Assembly (NCBI RefSeq): GCF_000406105.1
Contig: NZ_CM001974.1
Location: 2,446,853 to 2,510,852, forward strand
Source: Dickeya chrysanthemi NCPPB 402
GTDB lineage: Bacteria > Pseudomonadota > Gammaproteobacteria > Enterobacterales > Enterobacteriaceae
Direction of reading: 5' to 3'
DNA: 64,000 nucleotides
Positions 49,548 through 59,064 of the stretch are shown here, one piece after another; the stretch's first letter is position 1; each line of letters opens with the position of its first letter. Under the pieces are notes generated by a model that was not told the origin of the DNA, made no database searches, and saw only the letters and a program-made list of their open reading frames with translations. The translations under genes and the position numbers were made by a program.

Positions 49548-50666
49548 ATGTCCATGTCAGATAACAGCCAGAAAAAAGTGATTGTCGGTATGTCCGGCGG
49601 TGTTGACTCATCGGTTTCCGCCTACCTGCTGCAACAGCAAGGCTATCAGGTTGAAGGCCTGTTCATGAAGAACTGGGAAGAGGATGACGACACGGAGTAC
49701 TGCTCTGCCGCCACTGATTTGGCTGATGCGCAGGCGGTGTGCGACAAGTTGGACATTGAACTGCATACCGTCAATTTCGCGGCCGAATACTGGGACAATG
49801 TTTTTGAACATTTTCTGGCGGAATACCGCGCCGGTCGCACTCCCAACCCGGATATTCTGTGCAACAAGGAAATCAAGTTCAAAGCCTTCCTGGAGTTTGC
49901 GGCAGAAGATTTGGGCGCGGATTACATCGCGACCGGTCATTACGTACGTCGTCATGACATCGATGGAAAAAGTCGCCTGCTGCGCGGTCTGGACGGCAAC
50001 AAAGACCAAAGTTATTTCCTCTATACGCTGAATCACCAGCAACTGGCCCAAAGCCTGTTCCCGGTGGGCGAATTAGAAAAACCGCAGGTGCGGAAAATCG
50101 CCGAACAGCTCGATCTGGCGACCGCCCGGAAAAAAGACTCCACCGGTATCTGTTTCATCGGCGAGCGCAAATTCCGTGACTTCCTGGCACGTTACCTGCC
50201 TGCACAACCCGGCCCAATCTTATCCGTCGACGATGGTAAAGTGATGGGCGAACATCAGGGCCTGATGTACCACACGCTGGGGCAACGCAAAGGGCTCGGC
50301 ATCGGCGGTGTGAAAGAAGGCGGTGACGACCCGTGGTATGTGGTTGATAAAGACGTTGCCGGCAACGTGCTGTATGTCGCTCAGGGCCATGAACACCCAC
50401 GCCTGATGTCCGTCGGGCTGATCGCGCAGCAGTTACATTGGGTCGATCGTGAGCCGCTGGCGGCACCACTGCGTTGCACCGTCAAAACCCGCTATCGTCA
50501 GGCCGATATTCCCTGTTTGCTGACGCCGCTGGGCGCCGACCGCATTGAAGTTCGTTTTGACGAACCGGTAGCGGCCGTCACGCCGGGCCAATCCGCCGTA
50601 TTTTACCTGGGCGAAGTGTGCCTTGGCGGCGGCATCATTGAAGAACGCCTGCGCGCGGCGCAATAA
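49548..50666 (+). CDS. mnmA: MnmA, tRNA-specific 2-thiouridylase
   Basis: Thiolates U34 of tRNA-Glu, -Gln and -Lys with sulphur relayed from IscS via TusE. The 372 residues have the ATP PP-loop [18 protein letters not shown] near 15-32. The two catalytic cysteines lie in [12 protein letters not shown] and [13 protein letters not shown]. The start could be 49548 or the ATG two codons later; the sequence is otherwise the E. coli protein throughout. It belongs to the mnmA-hflD-purB order shared by enterics. Confidence 0.96.
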   Translation: MSMSDNSQKKVIVGMSGGVDSSVSAYLLQQQGYQVEGLFMKNWEEDDDTEYCSAATDLADAQAVCDKLDIELHTVNFAAEYWDNVFEHFLAEYRAGRTPNPDILCNKEIKFKAFLEFAAEDLGADYIATGHYVRRHDIDGKSRLLRGLDGNKDQSYFLYTLNHQQLAQSLFPVGELEKPQVRKIAEQLDLATARKKDSTGICFIGERKFRDFLARYLPAQPGPILSVDDGKVMGEHQGLMYHTLGQRKGLGIGGVKEGGDDPWYVVDKDVAGNVLYVAQGHEHPRLMSVGLIAQQLHWVDREPLAAPLRCTVKTRYRQADIPCLLTPLGADRIEVRFDEPVAAVTPGQSAVFYLGEVCLGGGIIEERLRAAQ

Positions 50667-50687
50667 ACCGCAAACCCATATCGTATC

Positions 50688-50713
50688 CAGGGGAATCCGT
50701 GTGATCCCCTGGC
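50688..50713 (+). terminator. Hairpin after mnmA
   Basis: CCAGGGGA (50688-50695) and TCCCCTGG (50706-50713) form a perfect 8-bp stem with a 10-base loop, 22 bp after the mnmA stop, followed by CATTTC. The T-run is weak. Confidence 0.5.
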
Positions 50714-51050
50714 ATTTCAGGCTCCACGCATCATCGTTTACCCTATCGGTTACACCATGCGCTATGTCAAATAAAACACGGCGTTGGCACCTTTTCCGCT
50801 GTCATGACACTAAACTTTGAATTATCGGACGATCAGGACAGCAGATTTGCAGCCCAGACCGGGTTTCGCCAGGTTGATGCTGGGTTCATCCTGATTTTTA
50901 TGGCATGATCATCGCCTTTTTAGGCTGTGTGAGTGGAAAAGCCGGAGATTTCTGCCGGTTTTGCTTTTTCTTCTGGACCGCAGCGGAAGTGCAGACAGTA
51001 TGGCTATTCCGGGCTCGCACGCCGGCCAGATGATGTTGACAGGAGTAATT
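50714..51050 (+). other. Spacer between mnmA and hflD
   Basis: No gene supported. A terminator-like element (AAAA-G-CCGG .. CCGG-TTTT, about 50937-50962, then GCTTTTTC) lies 90-110 bp before hflD and might attenuate or separate transcription. The hflD ribosome site AGGAG is at 51041-51045. Confidence 0.4.
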
Positions 51051-51683
51051 GTGGCTAAAAATTATCATGACATTACGCTGGCGATGGCAGGCATCTGCCA
51101 GTCTGCTCACTTAGTGCAACAATTGGCACATCAGGGCAGTTGCAATATGGATGCATTCAAAACGTCACTGAAAAGTATCATGAATATTAACCCCGCCAGT
51201 ACACTGGATGTCTTTGGCAATGCGGAACAGAATCTGAAGATTGGGCTGGAAACGCTGCTGGGGATTCTTAATTCATCACGCGAAGGTCTGGGTGCGGAGC
51301 TTTCACGCTATACATTCAGCCTGATGGTACTGGAACGTCGCCTGCACAATAACCGCGAAGCGCTGGATGAATTAGGCAACCGTATCAAGCAGTTGGATCG
51401 TCAACTGGATCATTACGACTTGTTATCGGATACGTTTATCAATGTGCTCGCCGGTATTTACGTTGATGTTATCAGCAAGCTCGGCCCGCGCATTCAAGTA
51501 ACCGGCGCGCAGGATGTGCTAAAAAATCCGCAGACTCAGGCAAAAGTTCGGGCAGTACTGCTGGCCGGCATTCGTGCCGCTGTACTCTGGCAACAAGTAG
51601 GCGGTAGTCGGTTGCAACTGATGTTCTCCCGCAACAAGCTGGTGCGCCACGCGCAAGGGATCCTGACCCACAGTTACAGCTAA
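51051..51683 (+). CDS. hflD: HflD, peripheral membrane protein affecting phage lysogenisation
   Basis: A 210-residue, mostly helical protein, HflD (YcfC), reported in E. coli to bind the lambda CII activator and sequester it at the membrane; its housekeeping role is unknown. It starts with GTG at 51051 (AGGAGTAATT upstream) giving [36 protein letters not shown] and [20 protein letters not shown] are conserved. An in-frame ATG 30 codons upstream is rejected. purB follows. Confidence 0.93.
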   Translation: MAKNYHDITLAMAGICQSAHLVQQLAHQGSCNMDAFKTSLKSIMNINPASTLDVFGNAEQNLKIGLETLLGILNSSREGLGAELSRYTFSLMVLERRLHNNREALDELGNRIKQLDRQLDHYDLLSDTFINVLAGIYVDVISKLGPRIQVTGAQDVLKNPQTQAKVRAVLLAGIRAAVLWQQVGGSRLQLMFSRNKLVRHAQGILTHSYS

Positions 51684-51861
51684 CCCGGCCGGTCACCGGT
51701 TGATTGACGGCGGCTGCTTATTCCGGTTCAGCCGCCATCATGAGATACTGTTTATTAAGAGACACGACCTACCATCAGATACGCTCTGTTATGAGATGTT
51801 ATCTACCATGAAATGCTTTTTGTCATGCGGTAGGATGCAACAATCTATGTTACTTATTTGA

Positions 51862-53253
<1,392 letters not shown>

Positions 53254-53261
53254 CCTCACTT

Positions 53262-53284
53262 CGGGCGGCATACCCTGCCGCCCG
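53262..53284 (+). terminator. Hairpin after purB
   Basis: CGGGCGGCA (53262-53270) and TGCCGCCCG (53276-53284) make a perfect 9-bp stem with a 5-base loop, 8 bp after the purB stop. It is GC-rich with no clear T-run. Confidence 0.55.
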
Positions 53285-53328
53285 GCTTAGCGCCTATATA
53301 TAAGACAGGCTATTATTTCCTGCCCAAC

Positions 53329-53345
53329 CGTTTAACCTCAGTTGA
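53329..53345 (+). promoter_or_regulatory. Candidate PhoP box upstream of phoP
   Basis: GTTTA and GTTGA begin 11 bp apart (53330 and 53341), the spacing of the direct-repeat PhoP box. It lies about 250 bp before phoP. Autoregulation through such a box is known in other enterics. Confidence 0.45.
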
Positions 53346-53468
53346 GCACAACTGTGGATAATGCTGCTGCAACCGCTAAAAATAGAGCCTTGCTATTGTT
53401 GGCTATCCCACCTGGTGCCAAAGCGTATGGATACACACGGCAAAGCCTGTACAACGCGTTGGTAGTTC

Positions 53469-53556
53469 ACTAAGTTTGGACAGCTACTGCATAGTGATAG
53501 TTACTTAGTTACTGCATAGTGATCGCGACTACGTAGTAATAGTGACTAAGTTTGGA
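53469..53556. repeat. Nested direct repeats upstream of phoP
   Basis: ACTAAGTTTGGA occurs at 53469-53480 and 53545-53556. Between the copies, ACTGCATAGTGAT occurs at 53486-53498 and 53511-53523, with a further degenerate copy (ACTACGTAGTAAT, about 53528-53540) that is itself partly palindromic. The block ends 36 bp before the phoP ATG, so it lies in the promoter or leader. Confidence 0.8.
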
Positions 53557-53592
53557 TCGCTCTCATCAGGAAAATGACCGAGGAAAACCGTT

Positions 53593-54261
53593 ATGCGCAT
53601 TCTTGTCGTTGAAGATAATGTTCTGCTACGCCATCACCTCAATGTCCAGTTGAACGAAATGGGGCATCAGGTTGATGCCGCAGCGGATGCGAAAGAAGCG
53701 GATTATTTTCTTCAGGAACATGCGCCGGACATTGCGATTGTCGATCTGGGTTTGCCGATAGAAGATGGCACCAGTTTAATCCGTCGCTGGCGCTCGCATC
53801 AGGTCAAGCTACCGATTCTGGTTCTCACCGCCCGGGAAAGCTGGCAGGAAAAAGTGGCGGTACTGGAAGCCGGCGCCGACGATTATGTCACCAAGCCGTT
53901 CCACATAGAGGAGGTCGTTGCTCGTATGCAGGCGTTGATGCGCCGCAACAGCGGCCTGGCTTCGCAAATCATCAGTCTGCCGCCTTTTGAAGTCGACCTG
54001 TCACGCCGGGAATTACTGGTGCATGGCGAAGCGGTCAAGCTGACGGCGTTTGAATACACGATCATCGAAACGTTGATCCGCAATAATGGTAAGGTCGTCA
54101 GCAAAGAATCGCTCATGCTGCAACTCTATCCGGACGCCGAGTTACGGGAAAGTCACACCATTGACGTCCTGATGGGGCGGTTACGTAAGAAACTGCAATC
54201 CGCCAACTCCCATGATGTCATCACCACGGTGCGCGGGCAGGGTTACCGCTTCGATATCTAA
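53593..54261 (+). CDS. phoP: PhoP, response regulator
   Basis: OmpR/PhoB-type regulator (222 residues) responding to low Mg2+, acid and antimicrobial peptides through PhoQ. The receiver domain has the phospho-acceptor Asp51 (IAIVDLGLP), the switch Thr in LVLTARESW and Lys in YVTKPF. The C-terminal winged helix (about 125-220) has [20 protein letters not shown] as its recognition region. GAGGAAAA precedes the ATG. In Dickeya PhoPQ affects virulence and pectate lyase output. Confidence 0.96.
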   Translation: MRILVVEDNVLLRHHLNVQLNEMGHQVDAAADAKEADYFLQEHAPDIAIVDLGLPIEDGTSLIRRWRSHQVKLPILVLTARESWQEKVAVLEAGADDYVTKPFHIEEVVARMQALMRRNSGLASQIISLPPFEVDLSRRELLVHGEAVKLTAFEYTIIETLIRNNGKVVSKESLMLQLYPDAELRESHTIDVLMGRLRKKLQSANSHDVITTVRGQGYRFDI

Positions 54262-54268
54262 TCATTCC

Positions 54269-54325
54269 GGACGATATATTTTACTCTGGACAATATGTTT
54301 TACTCTGGACGATATCTTTTACTCT
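54269..54325. repeat. Three tandem 19-bp repeats between phoP and phoQ
   Basis: GGACGATATATTTTACTCT (54269-54287), GGACAATATGTTTTACTCT (54288-54306) and GGACGATATCTTTTACTCT (54307-54325) run head to tail at an exact 19-bp period. The beginning of a fourth unit (GGAGAG) supplies the phoQ ribosome-binding site. They occupy most of the 74-bp intercistronic gap and are absent from coding sequence. Confidence 0.92.
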
Positions 54326-54335
54326 GGAGAGTAAA

Positions 54336-55787
54336 TTGAAAAAATCGCCTTTTTCGCTGCGTTTTCGTTTTCTGATCGCAACCGCGGCAGTGGTACTGGC
54401 GCTGACGCTGTCCTATGGCATCGTCGCCGTGGTGGGATACAGCGTCAGTTTTGATAAGACATCATTCCGCCTGCTGCGCGGCGAAAGTAACCTGTTTTAT
54501 AGTCTGGCGCAGTGGCATGACAATCAACTGACTATCGCCACGCCACCAGAAATCGACATCAATTACCCCACGCTGGTGTTTATCTACGATAAGCACGGCA
54601 ATTTGCTGTGGCGTGAACGCGCCGTCCCGGAACTGGAATCCCAGATAAAACCGGAATGGCTGGAAAAAACGGATTATCACGAGCTGGATGCCGACAGCAA
54701 CACCAGTAATGCCGTCTTGCAAGGCAGTAACCCACAAATGCTGGATAAGTTGCACGCCTACAGTTCGGAAGACAAAACGCCGTTCACCCACTCTATCGCG
54801 GTCAATGTTTACCCGGCGTCGGAGCGTTTACCCAAGCTGGTGATCGTGGTGGTAGACCGGGTCCCGCAGGAGCTGCAACAGGCGGATGTAGTCTGGGAGT
54901 GGTTTCGTTATGTGTTTATCGCGCATCTGGTGCTGGTTTTACCGTTACTGTGGCTGGCGGCACACTGGAGCTTGCGGCCAATCAAGCATTTGGTTCACCA
55001 GATTAGCGAACTGGAGCTCGGTTCACGGGAGCACCTGGACGAAAACCCGCCGCAGGAGTTGAACAGCCTGGTGCGTAACCTCAATACACTGTTGAGCAAT
55101 GAGCGCCAGCGTTATCACAAATATCGCACCACCCTCACCGACCTGACCCACAGCCTGAAAACGCCGCTGGCGGTGTTACAAACCACGCTGCGCTCGCTGC
55201 GTACCGGCAAAGAGCTGACCATCGAGCAGGCCGAACCCATCATGCTGACGCAAATCAGCCGTATCTCACAGCAAATCGGTTATTACCTGCACCGTGCCAG
55301 CGTACGAACAGAACACCTGTCCATCACGCGGGAAGTGCACTCCGTTCCGGCGCAACTCGATGCGCTCTGTTCTGCATTGAATAAAGTGTACCAACGTAAA
55401 GGCGTAGTCCTGACGATGGATATTGCGCCGGAGCTGACGTTCATCGGCGAGAAAAACGATTTTATGGAAGTCATGGGCAATATTCTCGACAACGCCTGCA
55501 AGTATTGTCTGGAGTTCGTAGAGATCAGCGCGCGTTATTCCGGCCAAAAACTGCATCTGGTGATTGATGATGACGGCCCCGGTATCCCCGACAGTAAACG
55601 GGAAGTGATATTCCAGCGCGGACAACGGGCGGACACATTGCGCCCCGGTCAGGGTATCGGGCTGTCGGTCGCGGCAGAAATCATCGAGCAATATCAGGGA
55701 GAAATTCTGATCGGTAGCAGTGCGCTCGGCGGCGCCAAAGTAGAAGCGATTTTTGGCCTCCAGCATCTCGGGCAGAATGAGGGGTAA
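54336..55787 (+). CDS. phoQ: PhoQ, sensor histidine kinase
   Basis: Inner-membrane sensor for Mg2+, pH and cationic peptides; phosphorylates or dephosphorylates PhoP. The 483 residues start with TTG at 54336 (CTGGAGAG just upstream). Layout: membrane helix about 13-35, periplasmic PAS-like sensor 36-190, second helix about 193-213, HAMP, H-box with His272 (LTDLTHSLKTPLAVL), N-box NILDNACKYC, G1 DDDGPGIP and G2 GQGIGLSV. The acidic patch of enteric PhoQ (EDDDDAE) is replaced by SSEDKTPF at 143-150. Confidence 0.95.
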   Translation: MKKSPFSLRFRFLIATAAVVLALTLSYGIVAVVGYSVSFDKTSFRLLRGESNLFYSLAQWHDNQLTIATPPEIDINYPTLVFIYDKHGNLLWRERAVPELESQIKPEWLEKTDYHELDADSNTSNAVLQGSNPQMLDKLHAYSSEDKTPFTHSIAVNVYPASERLPKLVIVVVDRVPQELQQADVVWEWFRYVFIAHLVLVLPLLWLAAHWSLRPIKHLVHQISELELGSREHLDENPPQELNSLVRNLNTLLSNERQRYHKYRTTLTDLTHSLKTPLAVLQTTLRSLRTGKELTIEQAEPIMLTQISRISQQIGYYLHRASVRTEHLSITREVHSVPAQLDALCSALNKVYQRKGVVLTMDIAPELTFIGEKNDFMEVMGNILDNACKYCLEFVEISARYSGQKLHLVIDDDGPGIPDSKREVIFQRGQRADTLRPGQGIGLSVAAEIIEQYQGEILIGSSALGGAKVEAIFGLQHLGQNEG

Positions 55788-55820
55788 TGCACTCTGCCGC
55801 CCATCGCCTACAATGACATT

Positions 55821-55856
55821 ATTGACGATGTCATCACCATTGACGATGCCATCACC
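55821..55856. repeat. Tandem 18-bp duplication downstream of phoQ
   Basis: ATTGACGATGTCATCACC (55821-55838) is followed directly by ATTGACGATGCCATCACC (55839-55856), 17 of 18 identical. Confidence 0.85.
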
Positions 55857-55930
55857 GGCAACACTCAGCTATTATCGCCCACAGCCGAATCGCTCACAGC
55901 CGATTGAAACGGCTGCCTTTTGCCACCCGC

Positions 55931-55956
55931 CGTTTCATTTGTGCGTTTCATTTGTG
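55931..55956. repeat. Perfect tandem 13-bp duplication upstream of roxA
   Basis: CGTTTCATTTGTG occurs twice without interruption (55931-55943 and 55944-55956), about 70 bp before the roxA start, in or near its promoter. Confidence 0.88.
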
Positions 55957-56027
55957 AATTGAGTGTGAACATCGGCACGGCGACTTCGTTATAATTGCCG
56001 ATAGCTCCCTATTACTGGAAATACGTT

Positions 56028-57149
56028 ATGGACTACCAACTTAATCTCGACTGGCAGGATTTTCTGACACGGCACTGGCAACAAAAACCGCTCATCATCA
56101 AAGGGGGGTTCCGGCATTTCATCGATCCGATAAGTCCGGATGAACTGGCCGGGTTAGCGATGGAAAACGAGGTGGACAGCCGCCTGGTCAGCCACCGTGA
56201 CGGCCGTTGGGAAGTCAGCCACGGTCCGTTTGAAAGCTACGATCACCTGGGAGAGAGCAACTGGTCTCTGCTGGTGCAGGCCGTCGACCACTGGCATGAG
56301 CCTTCCGCCGCGCTGATGCGTCCTTTTCGCCAGTTGCCCGACTGGCGCATTGACGACCTGATGATTTCATTCTCTGTTCCGGGCGGTGGCGTCGGCCCAC
56401 ATCTCGATCAATACGACGTATTTATCATTCAGGGCACCGGCCGTCGCCGCTGGCGCGTTGGCGACAAAGTGCCGATGAAACAGCATTGCCCTCACCCGGA
56501 TTTACTACAGGTTGAACCGTTCGAGGCCATTATTGACGAAGAACTGGCGCCTGGGGATATTCTCTACATTCCCCCCGGTTTTCCACATGAGGGCTACTCG
56601 TTGGAGAACTCCCTCAACTACTCGGTAGGATTCCGTGCGCCCAGCGCCCGTGAGCTGGTCAGCGGCTTTGCCGACTATGTGCTGTCTCGGGAGCTGGGCG
56701 GGCAGCGTTACAGCGATCCTAATATTCCCACTCGCGCTCATCCGGCGGATGTGCTGCCGCAAGAGCTGGATAAACTCCAGCATATGATGCTGGAGCTGGT
56801 TCAGCATAAAGAGGCGTTCCATCAATGGTTCGGCGAATTCGTGTCTCAATCACGTCATGAGCTGGATCTGGCGCCGCCGGAACCGCCCTATCAGCCAGGC
56901 GAGGTATACGACCTGTTGCAACAGGGTGAAGCGCTGCGTCGTCTTGGCGGATTGCGGGTATTACGTATCGGCGCTGAGTGCTTCGTCAACGGCGAGCGGT
57001 TGGGAAATCACCCGCCGCAAGCCATCGCCGCGCTGGCGCAATACGATGTGCTGAATGCCGAACGTCTTGGCGATACGTTGGACGACCCTTCTTTCCTCGT
57101 CCAATTAACCGCACTGGTCAACAGCGGTTACTGGTATTTTGTTGACTGA
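56028..57149 (+). CDS. roxA: RoxA, 50S ribosomal protein L16 arginine hydroxylase
   Basis: Fe(II)/2-oxoglutarate-dependent JmjC-fold oxygenase that hydroxylates an arginine of ribosomal protein L16 (formerly YcfD). The 373 residues equal the E. coli enzyme, and the iron ligands fall at the same numbers: His125 and Asp127 in GPHLDQYD and His187 in FPHEGYS. The C-terminal part is the dimerisation and winged-helix region. ATG 56028 (MDYQLNLDW) is chosen over one 11 codons upstream. Confidence 0.95.
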   Translation: MDYQLNLDWQDFLTRHWQQKPLIIKGGFRHFIDPISPDELAGLAMENEVDSRLVSHRDGRWEVSHGPFESYDHLGESNWSLLVQAVDHWHEPSAALMRPFRQLPDWRIDDLMISFSVPGGGVGPHLDQYDVFIIQGTGRRRWRVGDKVPMKQHCPHPDLLQVEPFEAIIDEELAPGDILYIPPGFPHEGYSLENSLNYSVGFRAPSARELVSGFADYVLSRELGGQRYSDPNIPTRAHPADVLPQELDKLQHMMLELVQHKEAFHQWFGEFVSQSRHELDLAPPEPPYQPGEVYDLLQQGEALRRLGGLRVLRIGAECFVNGERLGNHPPQAIAALAQYDVLNAERLGDTLDDPSFLVQLTALVNSGYWYFVD

Positions 57150-57203
57150 TGCTTGATTGCAGGCGTTGCGAACTGATTATCGGCATCCCCGCCCCCTAAA
57201 ACC

Positions 57204-57230
57204 AAGAGACGCCGTTCGGCGTCTCTTTTT
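57204..57230 (+). terminator. Intrinsic terminator after roxA
   Basis: AAGAGACGCC (57204-57213) and GGCGTCTCTT (57218-57227) form a perfect 10-bp stem with a 4-base loop, followed by TTT, between convergent roxA and pepT. Confidence 0.88.
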
Positions 57231-57271
57231 GCTCACACTGTTGCTCACATCAGTGACTCACATTGATGTCA

Positions 57272-58540
57272 TCAGGCTTTAACCGACAGGCTATCACTGT
57301 GAGTTTGCCGGGTTTTGGCCCGCATCGCCGTCAGTTCAGCAATACGCATGATCACCGAGACCGCGCTTTCCATCCCTTCCAGCGTCACAAACTCATGCTT
57401 GCCGTGGGCATTGTAGCCGCCGGTAAACAGATTAGGACAGGGCAACCCGCGGAAGGACAGTTGCGCGCCATCCGTGCCGCCACGAATCGGCTGCATCAGT
57501 GGTGTCACTCCGCAATCACGCATAGCCTGCTGCGCCAGTGCGATAATATGCGGATACTGCTCCACCTGTTCGCGCATGTTGTAGTAGCTGTCGGTAATCG
57601 TGACCTCGATGTAGCAATCCGGGTGCAGCCCTTTGCCCACCGTTTCGGCGATATCCAGCAGCGTTTTTTTGCGTCGCTCGAAGCTGTCGCGCTCAAAATC
57701 GCGAATGCTGTAATGCAGTTCCGCCCGCTCTACCGTTCCCTTCGCGCTATGCAGATGATAAAACCCCTGATACCCCTCGGTATGCTCCGGAACTTCATCC
57801 GCCGGCACCAGTTGGTGAAACCGCGTCGCCAGCGACAACGCATTAACCATCACCCCTTTGGCCCAGCCGGGATGCACATTGTTGCCGACAATTTTTACAA
57901 CGGCCGATGCGGCATTGAAGTTTTCATACTCCAGTTCGCCCACACCACCGCCGTCTACCGTGTAAGCCCATTCGGCCCGGAATGCGTCAACATCAAAATG
58001 TTGCGCGCCTTTACCGACTTCTTCATCCGGCGTAAATGCCACACGGATCTCACCATGCGGGATCTGCCGTTTTTTCAGCCGCACCAGCGCGGTCATGATC
58101 TCAGCAATCCCCGCCTTATCATCCGCGCCCAGCAGTGTTTTGCCGTCGGTCGTGATCAGCGTTTGGCCCAACAGGTGGTGCAACACCGGGAACATCACCG
58201 GCGACAACACCTCGTCGCCCATACCCAGCGCGATATCACCGCCACGGTAATTCTCTACAATCTGCGGGTTAACGTGCTTGCCGCTAAAATCCGGCGAGGT
58301 ATCCATGTGCGCGATAAATCCCACCACCGGCACCGGCCAGGCAACATTGGCAGGTAACGTCGCCATCACACAACCGTGTTTAGTGACCGATACCTGTTCA
58401 AACCCAAGTTCAATTAATTCCTGTTGCAGCGCCTGCGCCAGTTTCATCTGCCCTTCCGTGCTCGGCACCTGCCGTACGCCCGGTCGGGACTGGGTATCAA
58501 ACGCAACATAATTCAAAAAACGATCAAGTAACTTTTCCAT
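57272..58540 (-). CDS. pepT: PepT, peptidase T (tripeptidase)
   Basis: Dinuclear zinc aminotripeptidase of family M20B, cytoplasmic, 422 residues. Zinc ligands and catalytic residues lie in [42 protein letters not shown] and [16 protein letters not shown]. Three in-frame starts (GTG 58546, ATG 58543, ATG 58540) follow GGAGGGGG; 58540 gives the family N-terminus and the best spacing. E. coli pepT is FNR-activated; no convincing FNR site was seen here. Confidence 0.95.
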   Translation of the reverse strand: MEKLLDRFLNYVAFDTQSRPGVRQVPSTEGQMKLAQALQQELIELGFEQVSVTKHGCVMATLPANVAWPVPVVGFIAHMDTSPDFSGKHVNPQIVENYRGGDIALGMGDEVLSPVMFPVLHHLLGQTLITTDGKTLLGADDKAGIAEIMTALVRLKKRQIPHGEIRVAFTPDEEVGKGAQHFDVDAFRAEWAYTVDGGGVGELEYENFNAASAVVKIVGNNVHPGWAKGVMVNALSLATRFHQLVPADEVPEHTEGYQGFYHLHSAKGTVERAELHYSIRDFERDSFERRKKTLLDIAETVGKGLHPDCYIEVTITDSYYNMREQVEQYPHIIALAQQAMRDCGVTPLMQPIRGGTDGAQLSFRGLPCPNLFTGGYNAHGKHEFVTLEGMESAVSVIMRIAELTAMRAKTRQTHSDSLSVKA

Positions 58541-58772
58541 CATCACCCCCTCCGATGGATAACATGTTTCATTATGTAGAGGGCGCCTATGCTACATATT
58601 GCGTCAGGTCAGTTTTTATTGGTTTTCCACCTGACACAACCGCCTTACACCGCCCATGACACCGGGCTGTAGGCCCGCAATGCGCCGGATGCGCCATGAA
58701 AGCCCACAAGCAGTTAATAAACAGGCAACATCCCAGGAGACTGGCGACGGCACGTCGCCACAAGGCAGGAGT

Positions 58773-58800
58773 CGAGGGCGGCGGTTCAGCACCGCCCTCG
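58773..58800 (-). terminator. GC-rich hairpin after feoC
   Basis: CGAGGGCGG (58773-58781) and CCGCCCTCG (58792-58800) form a perfect 9-bp stem with a 10-base loop, six bases from the feoC stop. No U-run follows. Confidence 0.55.
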
Positions 58801-58805
58801 GAGGA

Positions 58806-59030
58806 TTACAACCACTCGTAATACTGGCCCAGGCGCTTATCACAGCCGCAACAGCCGCCGCATTTGGGTGCGGCATCGCCGGCGTGAAAACGGATTTTGC
58901 CTTTTTGCACCCACACCGCCAGCATTCTTTCCACCACGCCTGGGTCTGCCCGAAAAGCCGCGCTAATGTCTTGCAGCGACACCTTGTTTCTTTCGCGGAC
59001 AAAATCCCGCAATTCGAGTAGCGTCATCAT
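58806..59030 (-). CDS. feoC: FeoC, regulatory protein of ferrous iron uptake
   Basis: A 74-residue winged-helix protein (LLELRDFVRERNKVSLQDIS) with a cysteine-rich loop CGGCCGC near 57-63 that can hold an iron-sulphur cluster. FeoC binds FeoB and protects it from proteolysis in related species. Two adjacent ATGs (59030 and 59027) follow GGGGAGAG. It closes the feo operon, 34 bp after feoB. Confidence 0.9.
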   Translation of the reverse strand: MMTLLELRDFVRERNKVSLQDISAAFRADPGVVERMLAVWVQKGKIRFHAGDAAPKCGGCCGCDKRLGQYYEWL

Positions 59031-59064
59031 CTCTCCCCGGCGGGCGGTAAACCCGCCCGACTGA

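Noticed and set aside
58616..59002. 128-codon minus-strand frame overlapping feoC
   Set aside because: Out-of-frame shadow of feoC extended through the following hairpin region.
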